Assembly: GCA_023078555.1 (NCBI GenBank) | Contig: CM041200.1 | Span: 7,928,807-7,992,806 of the forward strand | Reading direction: 5' to 3' | Length of the DNA stretch: 64,000 bases | Source: Ulva prolifera | Taxonomy: Eukaryota > Chlorophyta > Ulvophyceae > Ulvales > Ulvaceae | Part shown: piece after piece, positions 1 to 10,189 of the stretch | Layout: the number at the start of each line of letters is the position of its first letter | How positions within the stretch are numbered: the stretch's first letter is position 1 | The notes under the pieces: generated by a model | Databases searched by the model: none | Seen by the model: the letters and a program-made list of their open reading frames with translations, nothing else | Told to the model about the DNA's origin: nothing | Translations under genes and position numbers: made by a program

Positions 1-540
1 TGGTGCGCGCTCCTTGGACACAGACCCCGGTTCAACCTCGGTTCTTGGTGAAGCTGAGCCCCAGGAAGCCACACAGCGCACAGGCATCAGGACAGGTGTG
101 ATGATTGATCAGCCACGGCAGGCAGACCCGAACCAGGAAACGTGTGATGCCTCACGGACGTATTTCACCGCAGACGATGTTTTTTTTCAGGGGAGTCGGT
201 GCACCTACACCAGGCTCGGCTGTGCCCCGCACGGCACCGCAGCAGCACACGCCGCGCGGCTCCGAGGGGCGGGGCCTGAACACATACACAACAATTCCAC
301 ATATTCAGGTCTACGTTCTGGAGGCCAGCTCTGAAGGTCCGTGCTGAGCCGGTGCGGCATGTTCACCCAGGCTGCCGCGTAGCGTGTGTGCCGCAAACCC
401 ACGACATCCCCACCAAAGCAGGGCCGCCGTGCGGCGGGCACGGTGCGCCGGAGGTGACTGTGAGGGGTGCATGCCGGCGCAGGGCTGCAGGAGCAGGGTT
501 CCCCCGCGCAGCCCCGGCAGCCACCCGAGCAGCCCCGCAC
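1..540. other. Partial intron or downstream flank of copy A
   Basis: After the GTGCGG donor at 540-539 on the minus strand I find no exon resembling the next family exon (D/GCIFxDW). The stretch is moderately GC-rich and has no family motif in any frame. It is most simply the start of a long intron that runs out of the window. Confidence 0.5.
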
Positions 541-3098
541 CGTCAACAAAGTAGGAGATCCCGGTCAAGTCGCCGACGAGCGCGCGCGCGTTGCCGCGGT
601 GCTCCGCCTGGAACGTCGAGCCCGTGATGTACACCGTGCTGCGCACGACGCCCGGCCACTGGAGCTCGCCGTTGAGGGCGCCGGCGGTGATGAAGGTGAA
701 CGAGGGCCGGGCGATGCGGCGCGCGAGCTTCAGGTACACGTTGTCGATCAGCATGCGGCCGTTGTTGACCATGAGCCACGTCTCGTTGACGACGAGCATG
801 CATTGGAACGGCCGGAGCGGGATCACGTCGGCGGCGTCGCCCTCGGTCAGGTTGAGAGCCTTGACTGGGTCCGGCTCGGTGCAGTTGCCCTGCAGGTGGT
901 CCTCCATTACTCATGGCGTACTCATGACTTTTCATTCCGTTTCACCAAGGTCCATTCACCGGATTGAGGTGCACAGCGGCTACACGTGCTCTCCGATGAA
1001 TAGCTGTATAGTTCCACTTGTTTCGTGGGTGTCACATTCACGTTGTTTCCGGGCAGCGGCTCGAGGCGCGACACGTACTGCGACCACTGGTATGCCGGGA
1101 CAGAGACGCAGGCAGCGCTGCAACAGCAGCGTGAGAGCGTGACCAGCAACCCAGCACGCCTGCGCCAGCCAGCATCCGACACAGAGCCCAGCACTGCCAC
1201 AGGCAACACCTGCGCACGCTGCCTGTGCGGCGTCTTGTGTATGGCAGTCGCCCGATATGCCAGGGCTCGGAGCGACGGGCGGGGGGTGTCGGAGGGTGCT
1301 TGCCCGAGTGGCAGAGCTGTGATAAATGACATACAGGTGTTTGCGCCTATGCCGCAGGCTTACAAACTTGCAACAATCGCGAATAGACGTTCTAGATACT
1401 GTATCTAATGTCAAGGCCTGCTTAGACCTGGAAAGTTGGCGAGTAGATTGCTGAAGCTGCGCTAACTTGAAAGTGCCGTGATGTGCCGTGCCTTGTGCGT
1501 CATGCAGCCACGCACAACACATGGTATCACGATGAGGCTTTGTGACCACTTTGCAGCAATGACGTGACAGTTTCAGACATTGGCCTTGCTGAGGGATGAG
1601 CAGGCCGGCTGTGAGCAGCACAGAGGTGCGTCTGGTTGGTCGACGGATTCGAACAACGTAAAGTAAAGTAGACTGAAATTCACTGAGCCGTATCCTGAAA
1701 GGACATTGACATCTCCGAATTGACGACATGTGCCAATGTAAAGGAAAGGAAAGTGAATGTCTGTTTGCTTGGTCGCATAACGGGACAGACTCAAACAGCG
1801 ACACAGCTCTGAGTCTCTGAGTGCTGCAGCAGAGCAGAGATGTGGGAGCATGTCTGTCACCACTGCTGCAACACATCGATCTGGGCAGATTGCTCACAAT
1901 AAGGCTGGGAACAGCCTCTGCAGAGCATCAGAGTGCATGAAGAAGACTGCGTGCTGCTGGCCACATTCGTCCTGACAGGCAAGTTACTGACAGGCAAGTT
2001 CTTCAGCTGCCAGTACGTTTGTGCACCTCTTTGAGGCTAAGCTAGCGGGACGACGAACTCGTGAATGGACATGTGAACGGCGCTCAATGGCAGAACCAGT
2101 CCAGCAGGAAGCCAGCTGGCTTTGGTGACGGTGACTGCCAATACATTGCCTGACACTGACACACACGAGACAGCGTAGCGACGGATTTCAGGCTGATCTG
2201 GCAGACGTAAACTTCAACGACGAGTTGAACATCTCGTGTGATTTGGTGCATGTACAGCAGTGGCACACCCACAGCAGGCCATGCTGAATGACCATGTGGT
2301 CCAGGGAAGCCTTGCAGATGATGACAGCGCACCCGGATGGACCTGAGAGGTTGTTGGGCATACAGCAACGCCAGCTTCTTGCGGTTGATTGCTGTCTCGA
2401 CTCCTTGAATCATCGGGTTGGAGTCGAGTTTCAATGAGCGCATGTCCATATGCGATCGAATCTCGATGTCCACGGCGCCATTTTTCAGAGCTTTGCGCAG
2501 TTCTAGAGGTGTATTGACGATTGTGATGTTGGGTGGAGCCCCGAGAGGTGTTGGCGGGTCTTGGATATCGGTCGCAGAGGCATCGGGGGCGAGAGCTGGC
2601 ACCGTTGCTGCGGGACCCACGACCGTATCTCTGTCTACATCGTCCTGAAGAAGCTGCCGTAGTTTCAAAATCTCTTCTGCCTCCTGCAATATCAGGGGGC
2701 CTTCGTTTTGGGACAGCTTGTGCTCCGCTAAACAGGAAAGCGCGCTGGGAAGTTACGACCAGAACACGGCATGACTACATCAGCGCAGAAACGGGAAGAT
2801 GCGCCATGTGGGCGTTGCAATCAAGCGATACTGTATGTCGCTCTGTGCGCTGTGCGCCTCATCCGTCAGCCAGACGGGGCGTCGCGCATGTGAATATCTC
2901 CAGCTCACTCCGCCCGACATCAGCCCGCTGCCTGCCAGAACGATTGAGCTGTACTGGCAGTTTACATGAGGTTCGCACCAGCACTTCAGCTGTGTTTGCA
3001 TTCCCCACCGGCTGCGCGAGGCAATGAGCTTTCCTGGTGAGATGTGATAGCGCGAGGAAAGCGCACAGAGCGAGATATGTATAGCTCACTTTCCTCAT
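541..3098 (-). CDS. Receptor kinase family copy A, N-terminal part (cut by left edge)
   Basis: Three exons are visible: 3098-3009, 2683-2333 and 889-541. The first would encode a signal peptide (MRK, then a hydrophobic stretch around LALCAFLALS, then RKAHC) and ends at a CCG|GTGGGG donor. The second starts after ATTGCAG and carries NITIVNTPLELRKALKNG and DIEIRSHMDMRSL, the opening strands of the beta-helix-like ectodomain shared by all five copies; it ends LRSIR|GTGCG. The third starts GNCTEP and contains PFQCMLVVNETWLMVNNG and FQAEHRG, ending FVDG|GTGCG. Exon phases agree with the other copies. The intron between exons 2 and 3 is about 1.4 kb, longer than in the relatives. The exon starting D/GCIF, the transmembrane exon and the kinase exons are absent, so they lie beyond position 1 or are lost. 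The signal-peptide exon is less certain than the other two. Confidence 0.72.
1657..1730. repeat. R3 repeat, diverged copy in the long intron of copy A
   Basis: AAGTAGACTGAAATTCACTG is followed by AGCCGTATCCTGAAAGGACA and ATCTCCGAATTGACG, matching the R3 copies at 30757 and 43291. Confidence 0.55.
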
Positions 3099-5499
3099 CT
3101 GTAAAAGCTAATATATGGTGTCACAAGGTGGCATGGCTCTGGCGCGGTGCGACGTTTCAGCCTGCAACAAGCAGGCCACTTGCGAGCGGAGGACCCAACA
3201 CCCGCCCGTGGCAACCGCTTCCGAAAAGAGAAAATCAGAGACACAACAGTCAATCAGGCCCCGTGTAGTTTACTCACCGAAGGAGCGAGCACTCCGAAAT
3301 GACCAATACTCTCACAGGCAGTGCTTATCGGGAGCAACCGCGGCCAATGCAGCTAACTCTGTAAAGGCTCTGGAGATGCCAAACCGGATGAACCATGACA
3401 ATTTCGCGTGATTGGAAGGTCCGGCCTGCGGACCGTGGCGGTTGGGGTGATGATGCGCTAGTAACCCATGAGTGCGAGCCTGGTCATACTTGAAAACGCT
3501 GCCGAAACATCGAACTTCCCCGGAGCGCGCATGCGTCGGACGAACAATGCAGACATGCAACAACACATTTTCCAAAATGCGCTCGTCGACGTTTATCCAC
3601 TGCGGACTGCCATACACCTGCTGCGCCCATCGTGATGCGTGCAGCTGGACGTGTCGTCTCATGTAGATCTGGACTCAGCATTGGACACATGTACCTGCTG
3701 GTACGCGAGCGCAGCGGATTGTGCACCGTCAAGCGGCGGCGCCGCGCGTGCATCGTTTCCCGCCGCCGTCAACGAATATTTGGTTGGTGCTGACGGGTAC
3801 ACAGCCGCAGCGCCGCCGCCGTGCCGCCACCCGCTCATCTGATGTCGGCATGGTCACGCTGCAGGCACCTGTCAAATCGTGCATAAACACTCCGAGGTCG
3901 CCACTGAGCTGCTCCCAAGGCGTATGCTGAGCACTGCTGATCATCGTTCATGAACGCTTGTGCACGTCGCCACGTACGGCAAGGCGCTCGCGTGCTACGT
4001 GCTGCGCCGTTGGGAGGCCAAGCGCATGCGCTTGCATGTGTGCACAGTCGCGTCGATCGGACGATTTTGAGCCCAGCGCTACATCTCAAGCTAGCGCTGC
4101 AGGCGAGGGTGAGTGAACGCCCACGCCACCCATCGATATCCACCAGCCGAGATTTCTTACATGTGTACATCTATAAAGGCCAGCCAAAGTTCAGGCACTG
4201 TGCGTGCGCGCGCGCGCGTAAGTGTACGGGTGCCGGTGTCTGCCGGCGCACCCCCATATGCATGTTGTTTGCCCGGACGGTTGTACACCACGCGTACGCC
4301 ACCCTCGCTAGCATCCCGTCTCGACAAAACTCAAAGCACAAGCATCAGGACAACAGCAGACACGCGAGAGCACCTTCGCCTGCATTGTAAGCTCAGCTAG
4401 GCTGCCTCCGCAGTCGAGGCTAGCGTGAAGATACAACGGAGCTTTGGACTGACATATATATATGATATCGCGTTGTGGGAAGGGCCCTTCCGGACCTTTG
4501 TGGGACATGTCCATCGAGGTTTCAGGCTCAGGACGCAAGTCTCGAGCCTCATGACTTGAACAATGGGTACTGTATGATATGCAGCGATGTCATCTTGATC
4601 AAAGTGTCTTCGTTGAGGAAGCCAAGGACGCTGCTGCTATCACGCTCCGGCGCATCATGGGAGAGTGTGAGATACGACGCGGGGCATGCAGTTTGCATGC
4701 TGCCCGATTATGTCTGCTTTTGCCACGTACGCTTGCACACACTGGCAGCCATCGCGATCGTGACGAGGGCTTCCCTTGCTGGCACCAGCGGAGGGCAGTC
4801 AATGGTCCCTACTGCTATAGTGCACCTCTAGGCATGCCAGTGAGGGGAACAGTGCCGTGTGACACGGCCGGCCGTGTCTGATATGCTTCGTCAGTGCTCT
4901 TTCGTCGATGCGCACGCGTTCGCCTCGGGCACGTGAACGCTGAGAATTCTCGCTGAAGCGCCCTGCGCATGCATGCTGCGAGTGGGTGCAGATTCCGTTG
5001 TGGAGCAGGGTGACTGTGTGTGCTTCAACGCTGACTGGGACGAAATGCTTTTGCCGTGTATGTTTTTAACTGTAGAAGAGAAGGGTGTGTCCACGCGAGT
5101 GCACATGTGCCGCATCCGTGCAAATCTCATCGGAATCTACAGCCACATAAGAGTAAACGGGAGATGGCAAAACTCATCCGAATCAACGGCCACATGTTCA
5201 CACCCACGGTCCGGAGACTTGGGCCTAATTAGGCCCACTTGCAGCTGGGCTGCAGGCCAAGCTTGGTTGGTACTGCGAGGCCTGCGCCGGCAAGGTTTCC
5301 TCGACCCTCTCTCGATGATGACCACATCCTAGTCAAAGCCACTCACCTCTAAACTTTCCCCCGTGAATGCTTATTAATTGCAATCACTACACGCGTACGC
5401 ACCAGGTTCGCGTTCGGGTCGAACTGGCTGGCTCTGGCATTCGCTGTGCACGCACGTGCGTCGACTGATCAGCAGTGCGCTGGCCACAACGCTGAAACA

Positions 5500-6126
5500 T
5501 CATATCATATGCGGAACGCTCTTGCAAGCTGCATGGCGTGCAACATAACAGCTGTTCTCTGCATCAATTGGATGCGAGAGAATCCGTAGAAGTTGCGCGT
5601 GCTTGGGCCGATTCATATATGTGTCCAGGCGGTAAGTTGCAAAGGTCTTGCTCAAGCGTGCGATGGCATCTTGCCAAGCGCAGACGGATGTCGTGACGAC
5701 ATGTGTCGCGACACTGTGTACAAATTCAATCCAAGCATATGCATGCCGATGCTCCATGATTGATGTATGCATGAACCCGTGGGAACCTCGCGTTTGTTTA
5801 CACCAGTTCAGCCGTATCGATAGGCAGAGAGATCTCTGGAATATGCATGGTATCACTGCCGCATATGATAACACAGCCATGTACAATGAGCTATCTGAGA
5901 TAGTCTGGATGGCTGGCCTTGGCACCGTTGGCTTGAGATCTGCACAAATGTGGCCCACAAGTCTTGGGATGTGTAGTTTCTCGAGTTTCTCGAGGCCCTG
6001 TATGTCGCTGCTAAATGAAACAATTAGGCTAATTATAACCTCCCGCACTGACTGGAGCCTGCCTGCTGGAAATGCGACTACGTTCCTTCCAAGCTGTGAA
6101 ATGCCCCCCGTGACCGTGTTGAACAT
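5500..6126 (-). CDS. Open frame of 208 codons, unrecognised
   Basis: The frame opens with ATG at 6126 and runs to a stop at 5500. I do not recognise the protein. It shows a Leu/Lys/Glu-rich stretch (GLEKLEKLHIPRL) and a hydrophobic patch (MAVLSYAAVIPCIF), but no family motif. The opposite strand is also open for 160 codons over the same interval, so the length may only reflect local stop-codon depletion. An R1 element is inserted directly beside its start. It could be an exon of an unknown gene, a decayed transposon fragment or chance. Confidence 0.22.
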   Translation of the reverse strand: MFNTVTGGISQLGRNVVAFPAGRLQSVREVIISLIVSFSSDIQGLEKLEKLHIPRLVGHICADLKPTVPRPAIQTISDSSLYMAVLSYAAVIPCIFQRSLCLSIRLNWCKQTRGSHGFMHTSIMEHRHAYAWIEFVHSVATHVVTTSVCAWQDAIARLSKTFATYRLDTYMNRPKHAQLLRILSHPIDAENSCYVARHAACKSVPHMI

Positions 6127-6241
6127 CTGAAATGTGTTCCATGTTCGTGTGTGTGTGTGAGTGTGTGTTGATGTTGATGCGGATGAGATTCGGTTTCAGT
6201 GTTTGTTTTCTCCCGTTCACTCTTTTGTTGAACATCTGAAA
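6118..6241 (+). mobile_element. R1 short retroelement with 15-bp target-site duplication
   Basis: GTTGAACATCTGAAA occurs at 6118-6132 and again at 6227-6241, flanking a 94-bp insert. The insert begins with a GT-rich simple repeat and ends with the R1 core (GATGAGATTCGGTTTCAGTG, then a TTTTCTCCCGTTCACTC tail). A fixed 3' end, a variable 5' end and a duplicated target of this size fit a non-autonomous element copied by target-primed reverse transcription; the mechanism is inferred. Confidence 0.75.
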
Positions 6242-6454
6242 CTTTCGGACTCGGAGTTGTTGTTGATGGGAGTCACAGCCTAGGCGGGCCCGGGCATACA
6301 TCAATAATTGGGATTGTGAGGTATACACATCACTGTATGTGCACTTCACTTGGACTTTTTCTCCTGCCGGATACATCTGCCAAACCTCACCCGGTGTGCT
6401 CCGTATCATGCTTAGACAAGGCTATTGTCGTATGCCTTCACAGCGCACTAGTCA

Positions 6455-6513
6455 GCTGTCACAGCTGTCGATTCGGTTTCAGTGTTTGTTTTCTCGTTCA
6501 CTCTTTTGTAATA
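6455..6513 (+). mobile_element. R1 element, short copy
   Basis: This copy carries GATTCGGTTTCAGTGTTTG, then TTTTCTCGTTCACTC and TTTTGTAATA. It matches the R1 3' core but lacks the GT-rich 5' part. No clear target duplication is visible. Confidence 0.6.
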
Positions 6514-7167
6514 AAAAATATGCCAATGTTCGGCGACGAACGACATGCATGCGCGCGCGCGGATGCACTCATCCTCGGACGCGTGATATCGATCATGGGC
6601 GCAGCTGAGCCCAGTTGCTTACAATTCGCCCAACGGGGTCCAGCTGGCCATGGCGTGTAACCTCTTGCGCAGTTCATGACCCACATGCGGCTGCGGCAGG
6701 CTACGCACGTGTCGTGTGCACAAGTGCTCTGCATTGAATCCGGGCCGTGACACCACACGAACATAACATGCAAACAATTGGTATCTGCTTTAAAAAATAC
6801 AATCTGCTTCACAATATGCAATCAACTGCGGTTGTCGACGTCGATGCCGATCGATCGGTCGCAACGCCACCTAGCTGAGAGGTATATACAGCAGCGCCCA
6901 CGCCATATTTTAAGTCTGGCAGCGCCGGGTGACGGCAGTGTTACAGTGCGACTCGCCAGTCGCGAGGTCGGCCCGTCACGCCATTGACATGAGGTGAAGT
7001 GCGCCACGCACAACGCGCCCGTAGCTACACGTGCACGGTACACTGGGATGGCTACAATCCGTGACACTCACCTTTCGAACGAGGGGGAAGGGGCGCAGAC
7101 ACACGCAGCGCCGTGCGCACTGGAGTGCTCCACTATAGTACTAGTGCTCACAGAAGAGTATATTTAC

Positions 7168-7285
7168 AAAAGAGTGATCGGGGGAAGACAAACACCAAAA
7201 CTAACTCTCATCCGAAGCAACAGCAACACACATGATCACACTACAACCGCTCACATAAGAATGAAATCACAGAAGGGTGAACAGC
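7168..7285 (-). mobile_element. R1 element, minus orientation
   Basis: On the plus strand it reads TTTACAAAAGAGTGATCGGG, then CTCATCCGAAGCAACAGCAA and ACACA, the reverse complement of the R1 core. Its distal part is diverged, and a partial second AGAAGGGTGAACAG motif follows at about 7262-7275. Confidence 0.55.
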
Positions 7286-7693
7286 GATAGACAAACATAG
7301 AAATTATAATTGCATGCGGGATTGAGTCGTGAGTGTGGCCGTAGTGTTCGGGGCGGCCGCCCGTCAGAGCGGTGCGGGTGTCCAGTGGACCCTGTCCACG
7401 TGGGATCGGCCGTCCCGGGCGCTTCGAATTCCACCGCGAATGCCGCTGCAGAGCTTGCATGTACGCATGCATATGTTGTGCACCTGCAGGGTCTCCGCCG
7501 AGGCTGTGCACAGCGATGTACGCAATGGTGCAGACGAGTGAACTGGTGTAAGGCAGCTGCTGTACAAAGATCTCTACCGAAGCATGTAAATGTTGTCACA
7601 ATGAAAGTGACCACAAGTGTGCACAAGCGAGCGTGCAGGACCCGAGCTCAACGCAGAAGCTGTCTCGAGATGCCCCGATGGAACTCGTGTGAA

Positions 7694-7747
7694 CGATTCG
7701 GATGAGATTCGGTTTAATACTTGTCTTCTCCCGTTCACTCTTTTGTC
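7694..7747 (+). mobile_element. R1 element, short copy
   Basis: GATTCGGATGAGATTCGG is followed by CTTCTCCCGTTCACTCTTTT and GT. The middle differs slightly from the other copies. It lies immediately upstream of the 7784-7978 copy, so the two insertions are adjacent. Confidence 0.55.
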
Positions 7748-7769
7748 ACATACCGATGGAGTGAACAAC

Positions 7770-7992
7770 ATTCCACACATCTGGATATGTATCGGAAGTC
7801 TGGGCTTGTCATCTCTCGGGAGCAAGGGTTGCGCTATGATGCGGGCCTGGAGGACGCGATCCTGCCGGACTGAATTGTGAGTGCGGTTGTGGTGTTCGTG
7901 TGTGTGTGAGTGTATGTTGCAGTTGATTCAGATGAGATTCGGTTTCAGTGTTTGTTTTCTCCCGTTCACTCTTTTGTAATATTCCACACATC
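7770..7992 (+). mobile_element. R1 element with 14-bp target-site duplication
   Basis: ATTCCACACATCTG occurs at 7770-7783 and 7979-7992 around a 195-bp insert. The insert ends in the R1 core and CACTCTTTTGTA; its 5' part is longer than in other copies and includes unique sequence plus a GT-rich repeat. It is the longest R1 copy here and so the best guide to the upstream part of the element. Confidence 0.75.
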
Positions 7993-8774
7993 TGCCGCTC
8001 CCCCGCTTCGCATATGCATGTGTGCGGGTGTGGGATTGTGCAACCATGTGTTGCTGCTGGCGTGCGCGGGTGGTGGTGAGTATTGTTCTGTGTTACAAGG
8101 ACCACGTCGGAGAGGCTGGTAGTTCTCTGTGTGCTACAAGCACCACGCCGGAGTGGCCGGCAGCGCCACCAGGGCAACGATCAAGCATGCCAACTTGTTG
8201 AACGCCCGAATGCACGCTCGGCGCCGTGCGCAGGAGATGTACACCCACGTCGAACACGGCGCCCAAAGCGGTGCCCACAGCGATCGGCAGTGCTCTGCGT
8301 GGAGTGACGGCAGTGGCTTGCGCGGGTGCCGCCCCTGTGTGTGTCCTGCAGTGCTACCTGCGTCTCCGTCCCTGTGGTCCAGACCTTGCCCGCCATCGGT
8401 GAAGCTCACGTAGCTCACATTATCAGAACACAGCTTGACGGTGTGGGGGGTACCCTTCTTCTTACTGGAGTGCATGACCTTATGCATGGATGCACCCACA
8501 GGGGTTTTGCGCTATCTCTGAAGGGGATGGGAGGGACTCGGAGCGGCAGCGCACCCGCGACCGCACATCCCCACGGTCGCACGGATGGCACCGAGCGGCA
8601 CCGAGTCACCGGTGCGCAGGGAGAACTCGGCCAATTTGACAACGCCACGTTGCACACATTACACGATTCTGCATGGCTACCGCTGATCTGATGGAGGCAG
8701 ATTATACCCTACATTCTGTAGAACCTATTGAGATCTCGACACGAGTAGGTGATGTCACAGGGGCACATCTATAC

Positions 8775-8858
8775 AAGTTACAAAAGAGTGAACAGGAGAA
8801 GACAGACACCGAAACCGAATCTCGTCCGAATCAACAGCAACACATACATAAACGGATA
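8775..8858 (-). mobile_element. R1 element, minus orientation
   Basis: The plus strand reads AGTTACAAAAGAGTGAACAG, then GAAACCGAATCTCGTCCGAA and TCAACAGCAACACA, an R1 core in reverse. A weak flanking match (ATCTATACA on both sides) may be a short or eroded target duplication. Confidence 0.6.
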
Positions 8859-9274
8859 TCTATACACTGTATGTCTTTGCTACGTGGTCGGTGCGCAGGT
8901 ACGCCTTCCCCTGGAACTGCAGCACTGAATCATTCCCTCCGGCACCGGCTTCGGTCAATGGTACCATGCATTCAGTGATCTCTCAAGCTGCCGTAGCGTG
9001 ACGGCATTGCAGCACACAGCATGCCTTGCATGATTCTGCGAGCAGCAATCCGCCATGTCGCCCTCAACTGTCACAATCTGCACGCTGAAGAGTGCGAGCG
9101 CCATGGCACTGTTTGCGAATCGATTCACATACACATGCAGGCGATATATTTGAGGAGACTCTGGACTATTGTCTATAGCACACAGCTTTTGCGGCGATGC
9201 CGCGGCATCTCAGAGGACATGCCACGGCACTCGAGTTGCCATACAGCTGCTGCCAGGCACACAGGTGACATGCC

Positions 9275-10152
9275 TCATGCTTCAACGGTGGTTCTGTTGG
9301 CAAACAGGCGGTTGCAGGTGTTGTGGAAGCGGCGCATTGACACGCGCCGCGCGGGGTTGCGCCGCAGCAGCTGCAGCACCGGCCCCTTGAACGCCCCGAG
9401 CTGGCGTCGCGCATCAGCGCTCAGCTCGCCCTCCCACGGCAGCGGCAGGTCCCCCATCAGCTGTGCAAACACCTGCACGCCAGTGCAGGGTCGCTGTGCA
9501 GCATTCCCAGGGCTGCCACCCAGAAATTAGACCTGAAAACTGTTACACATGCGCCCTTTTCGGACGGTGTTGTGGGCATTAGGAGGACAACAACATCAGA
9601 TACAATAGAAGCCATGACAGTATTGGGCAAGTCGCCCTTTGTGCATGGACAACACCGATGCCGCGTGGCTAGCAGCGGTGCAAATCAGCGACATGCTAGT
9701 GAGGGTGCGGCACGCATGATCGTACTGCAAGTATGCACCGCACTAGCCTGATAGAGACGCACGCACAACAAGGACACGGGCGAATTGTGACAGCCAGTGG
9801 TACAGCGGTCATATCACTGGATATCCACACGAACACATGGCTTGTCGATCCATGATGAAAAATGTGGGGGGGGGGGGGGGGGGGGGGGGAATTTGGGGCT
9901 CACTCTACATCTTCCGTCGGAGGCAAGGCGGAATGCCGGAGCTCCAGTGAGAAGCTCAAATGCCATCAGACCGAGCGACCATGCGTCCAGCGCGGCGGTG
10001 GAGGTGATTTCGCTTCGGCCCCTGTGGAACGCGCGCACGACCTCCGGCGCGGCGTACGCGAGCGTGAACTTCAGAGGGGCGTCCTCCCCGACACGCGCAA
10101 CACAGCCAAAGTCGATGACCGTCCAGCGGTTCTCCCGCGGGAGCCACATGAC

Positions 10153-10189
<37 letters not shown>

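Larger units (their letters stand above)
3099..9274. other. Intergenic region between copies A and B, rich in R1 repeats
   Basis: I recognise no gene here. The stretch is lower in GC than the kinase exons and holds at least seven copies of the short R1 element, clustered from 5.1 to 8.9 kb, plus a decayed R2-like pair near 8090-8160. One long open frame at 5500-6126 is listed separately. Alternating-purine stretches such as CGCGCGCG at 4206-4217 and GT runs at 6146-6166 are present. Confidence 0.6.
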
